A DNA stretch of 12,571 nt from JAKSUT01 sp045616505 (lineage in GTDB: Bacteria; Cyanobacteriota; Vampirovibrionia; Gastranaerophilales; Gastranaerophilaceae), in assembly GCA_045616505.1 (NCBI GenBank), contig JAZLGV010000011.1:1-12571 (forward strand), given 5' to 3'. Made by a program: the position numbers and the translations under genes. Under the pieces are notes generated by a model that searched no databases, was not told the DNA's origin, and was given only the letters and a program-made list of their open reading frames with translations. Shown here in pieces: positions 7,088 to 12,571 of this stretch. Numbering within the stretch: position 1 is the stretch's first letter; each line of letters begins with the position of its first letter.

Positions 7088-8566
7088 TTATTTTTTATAG
7101 CAACATTTTTTATATGTTTTTCCACTTCCACATGGACACATATTATTAAGTTCAGTTTTTGTAAAATATTTTTTGCATATTATACAATATTTGTTGTTTG
7201 AAATTTCAAAAACATTTTTTATTTTTGGTGAGCGTTGTTTTCTTATTTTTCTTAAAATTTTATGGTAATTGTTTTTGAATAAGAAGCTGTTTCTTATTCT
7301 TGAACGGCAAATTTGTTTTATGAAATTCAAAATAAAACTAGGAATACTTACTGATAAAATTTTATCTTCAAGTGATAAATATATCTTGCCTGCCTCTGTT
7401 GAAAGTTTTAATATACGATTTTCTAAAACTTCAGAAAAACAATGTTCTGTTAAAACAAGATGGCAATCTGATGGTTTTAAATTTGTTCTCAAAATTGCAA
7501 ATGATGATATTAAAGTGATATTTCCGTTAAGTATTGCAGCTTTTTCAATTTCTGCATCTTCTTGAGTTGGAAGAGGTGGTAAAATATTATAATTGATATT
7601 ATTTTTTTTCATTATTATTGGTAATATAGTGTCATCTTCGTTGAATACTATAATTACTGGTTTGTGATTTTCTTCCAAATTTTTTATTGATTTTATAATA
7701 TCATCATATACTTTGATTTTTGATTTAAAAATATCTGTTTCAATTACTTTTAGGTTTGTTTCTTCAAATAAATTTAATAAATTTGTGTTGTAATCTTTGA
7801 TTGAATTTTCAAAGTTATTATTTGTTGTAAAAGTTAAACCGCATAATTCTTTATATTTTTTTATTACACCTTTTATTGAAATATATTTTTCATCTCCGTC
7901 AAAATTTTCTGTTGAAAAAGTGTTGAATGCTTCAATATCAAGTGAAATATCTGCATCTTGAGCGATAAATAAATCTGTTTTATCTTTTAGTAATATGTTT
8001 TTTCCTCTTTCAGACAGGTCATAAGTATAATCAAGTGCAAGTTGAGTTGGAGTTGTATAAACGATACTTGATTTATATGCTTCAATTTTTTGTTCAAATG
8101 TTATTTCATTTTCAAGAATAGTGTTGAATGAAACATCTAATTTAGAGAAAATTTCTTGGAAAATGCTAGAATATTTTTTAATTATATCAATATTAGTATT
8201 TGTAATGTGAATGTGTTTGTTTTCAATTAAAGAATTTAGGTATGAAATTGCAATAATTGGAGTTATTTCATACTTGGGATTGTTTATTTTTATAATTTTT
8301 TTATCATTTAGTGCTAATGTTGCTATTTTTTCGTCTTTAGAAAATCTTTTTTGATAACTTTTTTCAAATAATATAGAACAAAGAGCTATTGCTTGAGGTA
8401 ATATTTCTTTTGAGAAAATTTCTTGGTCATTGTTTTTTGCGATTTCTTTTAATTCTCTTGTTTTGTTTTTAAAATCTTCTGTATTAAAATTGCAAAAACT
8501 TTCTTCAAAAGAAGATATTTTTTCTAAAATATTTTCATATTTTTTTTCTACTTCTGCTTTGTTCAT
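7088..8566 (-). CDS. Degenerate SecA paralogue (ATPase-dead) with C-terminal SEC-C zinc motif
   Basis: Read from the ATG at 8566 (492 residues), this protein follows SecA in order but has lost its catalytic residues. An N-terminal helical part (about 28-70) resembles the SecA start. Next, IAISYLNSL (105-113) matches SecA AYLNAL, but the position of Walker A GEGKT reads PKYEI. EAYKSSIVYTTPTQLALDY (162-180) matches EAYNADITYGTNNEFGFDY. The DEVDSILIDEA region reads KDKTDLFIAQD (194-204). The preprotein-crosslinking domain is absent. YISIKGVIKKYKELCGLTFT (228-247) matches the NBD2 entry with LxGMTGT. The arginine-finger region is replaced, but IYLSLED (395-401) is kept. The helical scaffold is mostly gone. 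The end carries CPCGSGKTYKKCC (477-489), a complete SEC-C zinc motif, plus a preceding CIIC pair. The frame is intact with a ribosome site, so it is not a decaying pseudogene. Likely a structural or binding partner rather than a motor. Confidence 0.78.
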   Translation of the reverse strand: MNKAEVEKKYENILEKISSFEESFCNFNTEDFKNKTRELKEIAKNNDQEIFSKEILPQAIALCSILFEKSYQKRFSKDEKIATLALNDKKIIKINNPKYEITPIIAISYLNSLIENKHIHITNTNIDIIKKYSSIFQEIFSKLDVSFNTILENEITFEQKIEAYKSSIVYTTPTQLALDYTYDLSERGKNILLKDKTDLFIAQDADISLDIEAFNTFSTENFDGDEKYISIKGVIKKYKELCGLTFTTNNNFENSIKDYNTNLLNLFEETNLKVIETDIFKSKIKVYDDIIKSIKNLEENHKPVIIVFNEDDTILPIIMKKNNINYNILPPLPTQEDAEIEKAAILNGNITLISSFAILRTNLKPSDCHLVLTEHCFSEVLENRILKLSTEAGKIYLSLEDKILSVSIPSFILNFIKQICRSRIRNSFLFKNNYHKILRKIRKQRSPKIKNVFEISNNKYCIICKKYFTKTELNNMCPCGSGKTYKKCCYKK

Positions 8567-8570
8567 TAAA

Positions 8571-8576
8571 CTTTCC
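8571..8576 (-). promoter_or_regulatory. Ribosome binding site fixing the SecA-like start
   Basis: On the minus strand GGAAAG lies four bases before the ATG at 8566. An upstream in-frame TTG (8578) overlaps this site region, so the ATG is the better start. This gives a protein of 492 rather than 496 residues. Confidence 0.6.
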
Positions 8577-8604
8577 AATAATTATTTATCGTTTTTACAT
8601 TTAA

Positions 8605-8633
8605 AAGATACTATAAAATTTAAAAAAAATCAA
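8605..8633 (-). promoter_or_regulatory. Possible promoter of the SecA-like operon
   Basis: TTGATT (8633-8628) and TATCTT (8610-8605) on the minus strand are 17 bases apart and would start transcription about 30 bases before the ATG at 8566. The -10 match is only moderate and the DNA is very AT-rich. No terminator is visible between the permease gene and this operon, so read-through from 8648 is also possible. Confidence 0.35.
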
Positions 8634-8647
8634 AGGCAGATGTATAA

Positions 8648-9490
8648 TTAACCTTTTACAGCACCTTCATTTTCTCCAGAGATAAAGTATTTTTGCATAA
8701 ATAAGAAAAATACAACAATTGGAACAGTAGAAAGAATTGAACCTGCTGCTATAAATCTCCAGTTTGAACTGAACATTCCTTGCAAATTGTTTACTCCTAC
8801 AGGAAGTGTGTACATAGATTCTTTTGTTAAAACAATGCTTGGCCATAAAAATTCACCCCAAGAACCTATGAATGTAAAAATTGCAAGAACGGCAAGTGAT
8901 GGTTTTACCATTGGTAAAAGAACTTTGAAAAACATTTGAACAATGTTGCAACCATCTACAATTGCTGCTTCTTCCATTTCTTTAGGTATAGTTAAAAATG
9001 CTTGACGCATTAAAAATATTCCAAAAGCATTGACAGCAAAAGGTAAAATTAATCCTAAATAGCCCATAAAATTATTAACGCTATCTACCATATTTAATTT
9101 TAAAGTTATTAAATAAACTGGTAACATAATTGCTTGAAAAGGTATCATAATAGTTGCAAGTACCGCAAAGAAAGAAAATTTCTTGCCTGCAAATTCCATT
9201 CTTGCCAAAGGATATGCAGCAAGAGCAGATAATAAAAGATTTAAAAATACTGTTGCACCTGCAACAATCATACTGTTCATAAAATATGCAATAAAATCTA
9301 CTTTATTCCAAACTCCAATGTAATTTGATAAAGTAAATTCACTTGGAATGATTGTTGGTGGGTATGCGAATATGTTTTCAGTATTTCCTTTTAGAGAAGT
9401 TGAAATTAACCAAATAAAAGGAAATATTGATAAAAGTGATGTGAATATCAATATTGAATGTATTCCGAATTTTTTAAATAAATTTTTCAT
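8648..9490 (-). CDS. Carbohydrate ABC transporter permease, MalG/UgpE-like
   Basis: This 280-residue inner-membrane protein has six predicted helices (first about 10-30, last about 248-268). The cytoplasmic EAA loop that docks on the ATPase reads EEAAIVDGCNIVQMFFKVLLP (173-193), with the conserved glycine. The end, QKYFISGENEGAVKG (266-280), is typical of the MalG/UgpE subfamily (BPD_transp_1). It would pair with the upstream MalF-type permease to import a sugar, oligosaccharide or glycerol-phosphate ester. Its ATG overlaps the upstream stop by four bases (ATGA, 9487-9490), a mark of translational coupling; an AAAGGAA site lies about 12 bases upstream. No substrate-binding protein or ATPase gene is in the window, so the substrate is unknown and the ATPase may be a shared MsmK-like one elsewhere. 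Confidence 0.92.
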   Translation of the reverse strand: MKNLFKKFGIHSILIFTSLLSIFPFIWLISTSLKGNTENIFAYPPTIIPSEFTLSNYIGVWNKVDFIAYFMNSMIVAGATVFLNLLLSALAAYPLARMEFAGKKFSFFAVLATIMIPFQAIMLPVYLITLKLNMVDSVNNFMGYLGLILPFAVNAFGIFLMRQAFLTIPKEMEEAAIVDGCNIVQMFFKVLLPMVKPSLAVLAIFTFIGSWGEFLWPSIVLTKESMYTLPVGVNNLQGMFSSNWRFIAAGSILSTVPIVVFFLFMQKYFISGENEGAVKG

Positions 9491-10380
9491 ATTTGATATT
9501 TATTCCTTTCAAAACACATAATATTGATTAGTGAGAATATCATTACAATAATCAAAAGAATAACCGCCATTGCAGATGCATAGCCTAAATCAAGGTTTTC
9601 AAATGCTCTTTCATAAATGTAATAAACAATGGTTTTGCTTGAATTTAGCGGGCCACCTTTTGTCATAACATAAATTTCTGCAAAAACTTTCATTGCAGAA
9701 ATCGCACTGATTGTAGAAACAAGTGCAATTGTTGGCATAATATGAGGAATAGTAACTGTAAGATGTTTTTTTATTCCGCTTGCACCATCTATATCACAGG
9801 CTTCATAAAGTTCTTTTGGAACTCCCATTAGTCCTGCTAAATAAATCATCATGTAATAGCCGATACCTTTCCAAATAGTAACTATTACAACTGAAATTAG
9901 TGCAAAATTGGTATCTGTTAGCCAACCAATAGGCTCATATCCAATGCGTTCAACAAAATAATTTAAAATTCCTTGTTGAGCATATAACCATTTGAAAGCA
10001 ATTGCAGCAACTACAATTGATACAATTACAGGTAAGTAAATTAAAATTTTGTATAAATTAAGACATCTGATTTTGTTGTTTAAAAATATTGCTAAAATCA
10101 AAGGTATAATCGCCAAAATTGGAACGGCTAAAAACAAATATAAAAAAGTATTCCATAAAACTTTGTAAAAAATTGGTGATTTAAAAAGTTTGAAATAATT
10201 ATCAAGTCCAACCCATGTAGGATTGTAGATACTTGTGTTGTAGTCTTGAAAACTTAAAACAATTGTTTGAAAAAATGGTATAAAAAAGAATACCAAAAGC
10301 ACTATTGCTGCTGGAAGCAAAAACAAATATGGTACATATTTTTTGTAATATTGATGCATGTTAAAATTATCGCATTTCAC
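9487..10380 (-). CDS. Carbohydrate ABC transporter permease, MalF/UgpA-like
   Basis: The product has 297 residues from a GTG at 10380, or 290 from an ATG at 10359. Neither start has a Shine-Dalgarno sequence. Six membrane helices begin with YLFLLPAAIVLLVFFFIPFF (18-37). WVGLDNYFKLF (56-66) is the usual periplasmic segment of this subfamily. The EAA loop is YEACDIDGASGIKKHLTVTIP (192-212), and VMTKGGPLNSSKT (238-250) precedes the last helices, as in UgpA/MalF sugar permeases. It forms a heterodimer with the MalG-type permease encoded immediately downstream (four-base overlap). The gene is first in its transcription unit, lying after the terminator of the TolC-like gene. An extended -10 (TGCGATAAT, 10374-10366) would place the transcript start at or beside the ATG at 10359, hinting at a leaderless message. 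A binding protein, normally upstream, is not there. Confidence 0.9.
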   Translation of the reverse strand: MKCDNFNMHQYYKKYVPYLFLLPAAIVLLVFFFIPFFQTIVLSFQDYNTSIYNPTWVGLDNYFKLFKSPIFYKVLWNTFLYLFLAVPILAIIPLILAIFLNNKIRCLNLYKILIYLPVIVSIVVAAIAFKWLYAQQGILNYFVERIGYEPIGWLTDTNFALISVVIVTIWKGIGYYMMIYLAGLMGVPKELYEACDIDGASGIKKHLTVTIPHIMPTIALVSTISAISAMKVFAEIYVMTKGGPLNSSKTIVYYIYERAFENLDLGYASAMAVILLIIVMIFSLINIMCFERNKYQI

Positions 10381-10442
10381 GATATAAAATTAATCATCTG
10401 TTCGTTTTATTTTGCGGATGAAGAATAAAAAAGTCCAAAAAA

Positions 10443-10464
10443 AAGCGAGAAAAAATTCTCGCTT
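10443..10464 (-). terminator. Intrinsic terminator after the TolC-like gene
   Basis: A nine-base-pair perfect stem, AAGCGAGAA (10443-10451) and its complement (10456-10464), closes an AAAA loop. On the minus strand it is followed directly by a run of T. It lies 30 bases after the stop of the TolC-like gene and separates it from the permease pair. Confidence 0.9.
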
Positions 10465-10494
10465 AAGAAAAGATTTATCGTGTATTATGTCTAT

Positions 10495-12571
10495 TTATAA
10501 TCCTTCAAAATCAGGAATAGCCTGAAGTTCTTTTTTTACATTTGCTATAAATTCATGTGATTCTTTTGGTGCTTTTGTCCAATTTACTGCACAAATTCCT
10601 CTTTGCACCCATATTAGTTCTTTAAAAAATGAATTTTGCGTATTTAATGCTTTAGCTTCTGCTGCTTTGTATGCAATTTGTGCGTCCATCATTTGTTGAA
10701 TTGGCGCTTTTCCCTTTAGATAAAGGTTTTGTACCATTTTATAGTTTTCTTTTGCCGCATACATTCCTTTGTAATCTTTTTCAATGCTAAAATAACCTGC
10801 AATAGCGTTATTTATGTGGGAACGAATATTATCTTCAATTTCAAGTTTTGCAGCATCTTCGTATTTTTTAAGTTCTGCAATTTCTGCTATTTTTGTACCA
10901 CCTTCAATTGGTTTCCATTTTGCCCAAATTCCAAGACAAAGGTTTGTTGCTTCTGGTTTTGGAACGATAGTTGGTGCAACATTTGTTGCTAAATTACTAT
11001 ATCCCATTGCATTTGCCATAGCATTTGCTTTTGCTGCATAAACACTTTGAGCAGGAAGTTTTGTTTCACCTGTAAATTCTCTATTAATTAGTGATGTATA
11101 TGTCAAATCAAGTTTTGCATCTGGTAAGAAGAATTTTTGATAGTACATAGACATTTCATATTTTTTCATTTTTTGAGCAGCTTTTAATTTTGCAAGTTCT
11201 GGAGAAGTTTTATATGCTTCTTCAACCAACATTTTTATAAATTTTTCCATATTGCTTGGAGTAGATACGTAATTTATAATATTGATTTCGCTTGTATAAA
11301 AAGCAGGATCAGTTGCTTTTAGTTCTGCTAATCTAAATCTTTCTGCCATTTCTGGCTTGTTTAGAAGTTTATTTATGTGTAATCTGACATTTTTTAAATC
11401 AGATTTCATCGCTAAAAATTGTTGTTCTTGTTCGTATAGTTGAGTAGCCCAACGCATAGCTTCTTCTTGTCCACATTTTCCCATTTTTTCTCTAACTCTC
11501 GCAATTGCTAGATTTTCACGAGAATGAAGAACATCTTCTTTTTGTACTGCAACTAAATTTTCTAAAATAAGTTCATCAATGTATAATTGAGCAACTTGAA
11601 TACCAAGATTTTGTGCAGCTAGGCGAGCTTCTTCTTTTTGGAAAGAAACTTTTTTCTTCTTAACAAGAATATTTGTAACAAGTGCCGGTGAATATATTAT
11701 TTGTTCTAAACCCATTTGGAAAACTCCAGTTTTTTCTGGGTATAAAAGTGTTGTTGATTCAGCATAATCGTGGTTGTATTGTTGATAACCTAATGTCATT
11801 TGAAATGTTGGTAAATATCTTAGCATTGCGGCAAGTGAAGCTCTTTTTGCTGCTTTTACTAACAAACTTTTTCTTTCAATATCAAGGTTTTGAATATCAA
11901 GAGTGTTAAATATATCAGTAAGTGAATATTTTGGAAGTTGTTTGTTAGAAATGACTTCGGCATTGTTTAATATTCTTAAATGTGGATCGTATCCGATTGC
12001 ATCAGCTGTATCTTTGTTTAAAAAGACAATTTCATCTTCGTAGAAATATATTTTTTTAGCGTTTTGTTTGTTTCCATCAAGAACGCCTTTTATATTAAAT
12101 GATGTTGCTTCAGCGACTTTTCTATCTAAATCATACGCTCCTGCTCCAAGTAAAATTCCATCTTTTACATCATCTTTGCCAGTTGTCGAAAAAGAAAGGA
12201 TTTTTTTTGAATTGATGCCATCTATAAGTTCTTTTCTTTTTTCTGCTGAGAGATTAAACAATGGTGTTAAAACGATTGCATCATATCCATTTGCAGAAAT
12301 GTTATTTAGGGTGGATTGAATGTTGTTATTATTTACTGGTAATATCCCAAAATTAATGTCTTTAAGTTTTGGTTTAAGTTGGCTGTTCCAATTGTTTTGG
12401 GTTTTGTAAAAACTATCATTCATTAAAATAGCTACTTTTTTAAAATGTGCTAAACGATTAAAGAATAATATTCCTTTTACTGATTGTTGAACAGGATTGA
12501 AAAAATCAGCTCCTATATCTCTAAGACCATATTGGTCTATTGTTACGACAAATTTTCCTTTATTGTTTTTA
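10495..12571 (-). CDS. Substrate-binding-domain / TolC-like fusion protein (5' end off the window)
   Basis: The frame stays open from the stop at 10495 to the right edge, giving 691 visible residues. The ATG at 12423 is internal, not the start, because 49 further codons upstream are open and continue the same fold. Numbering from that internal Met, about -49 to 160 resembles an ABC substrate-binding domain (PF04392-like): a Rossmann-like NGYDAIVLTPLF (45-56) and a closing DEIVFLNKDTADAIGYD (130-146), comparable with the LVINLKTAKALG ending of that family. From about 165 to 640 the protein is TolC/OEP-like: SLTDIFNTLDIQNLDIERK (167-185), then two long helical repeats with barrel-type strands (for example 201-215 and 426-440) between. 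TolC proteins form outer-membrane channels for export. The signal peptide must be beyond the window. The fusion suggests a ligand-sensing or docking domain on a channel. Its terminator is at 10443-10464. Confidence 0.8.
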   Translation of the reverse strand, partial: KNNKGKFVVTIDQYGLRDIGADFFNPVQQSVKGILFFNRLAHFKKVAILMNDSFYKTQNNWNSQLKPKLKDINFGILPVNNNNIQSTLNNISANGYDAIVLTPLFNLSAEKRKELIDGINSKKILSFSTTGKDDVKDGILLGAGAYDLDRKVAEATSFNIKGVLDGNKQNAKKIYFYEDEIVFLNKDTADAIGYDPHLRILNNAEVISNKQLPKYSLTDIFNTLDIQNLDIERKSLLVKAAKRASLAAMLRYLPTFQMTLGYQQYNHDYAESTTLLYPEKTGVFQMGLEQIIYSPALVTNILVKKKKVSFQKEEARLAAQNLGIQVAQLYIDELILENLVAVQKEDVLHSRENLAIARVREKMGKCGQEEAMRWATQLYEQEQQFLAMKSDLKNVRLHINKLLNKPEMAERFRLAELKATDPAFYTSEINIINYVSTPSNMEKFIKMLVEEAYKTSPELAKLKAAQKMKKYEMSMYYQKFFLPDAKLDLTYTSLINREFTGETKLPAQSVYAAKANAMANAMGYSNLATNVAPTIVPKPEATNLCLGIWAKWKPIEGGTKIAEIAELKKYEDAAKLEIEDNIRSHINNAIAGYFSIEKDYKGMYAAKENYKMVQNLYLKGKAPIQQMMDAQIAYKAAEAKALNTQNSFFKELIWVQRGICAVNWTKAPKESHEFIANVKKELQAIPDFEGL

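Noticed and set aside
7088..8566. Treating the SecA-like gene as a decaying pseudogene
   Set aside because: The frame is intact for 492 codons, has a ribosome site, ends in a complete zinc motif and is coupled to a downstream gene. Loss is confined to catalytic residues and whole domains.
10729..11041. Overlapping plus-strand frames inside the TolC-like gene, rich in Phe and Cys
   Set aside because: Composition (long Phe/Cys runs) is the reverse complement of Lys/Ala/Glu-rich helices; no initiation signals.
1..12571. CRISPR arrays, tRNA/rRNA genes, insertion sequences, attachment sites
   Set aside because: I looked for regularly spaced repeats, cloverleaf sequences, transposase motifs and long terminal inverted repeats on both strands and saw none.

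Overview
This is an AT-rich stretch from a Gram-negative-type (two-membrane) bacterium. The outer-membrane interpretation rests on a Skp/OmpH-type periplasmic chaperone, a signal-peptide-bearing beta-barrel porin and a TolC-like outer-membrane channel protein. Low GC, lysine/asparagine/isoleucine-rich proteins and many unknown small or divergent genes suggest an uncultured, probably host-associated lineage. A gut Vampirovibrionia/Melainabacteria (Gastranaerophilales) type would fit, but that placement is inference and I cannot confirm it from the window.

Layout from left to right. At 24-2439 there are three minus-strand genes: a secreted SIMPL-domain protein, a 59-residue acidic small protein with its own ribosome binding site and terminator, and aroA (EPSP synthase, shikimate pathway). 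At 2556-4551 two plus-strand genes follow, a Wzx-type polysaccharide flippase and an Skp-type chaperone. A strong bidirectional terminator closes them and also the converging porin gene (4643-5974, minus). The porin has a perfect consensus sigma70 promoter and an unusual 5' leader carrying GTGTAG repeats.

At 6115-8566 (minus) lies the most interesting part, a two-gene operon. The first gene encodes what I read as a catalytically dead, shrunken SecA paralogue. SecA landmarks can be followed in order, but the Walker A, Walker B and arginine-finger regions are replaced, the preprotein-crosslinking domain is missing, and the C-terminal SEC-C zinc motif is intact. The second gene encodes an unrecognised 319-residue protein, possibly TIM-barrel-like, with an N-x2-C-x3-CP-x4-H motif.

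At 8648-10380 (minus) two overlapping sugar-type ABC permeases (MalF/UgpA-like then MalG/UgpE-like) appear with no binding protein or ATPase in view. At 10495-12571 (minus) a TolC-like protein runs off the right edge. Its N-terminal part looks like an ABC substrate-binding (PF04392-like) domain, so it is a fusion of a ligand-sensing domain to an outer-membrane channel domain.

Much of the window concerns the cell envelope: lipid-linked sugar flipping, outer-membrane protein chaperoning, porin, outer-membrane channel and sugar import. The dead SecA and its partner are the best candidate for something not yet described. No stretch longer than about 150 bases lacks a gene. I see no tRNA, rRNA, CRISPR array or insertion sequence.
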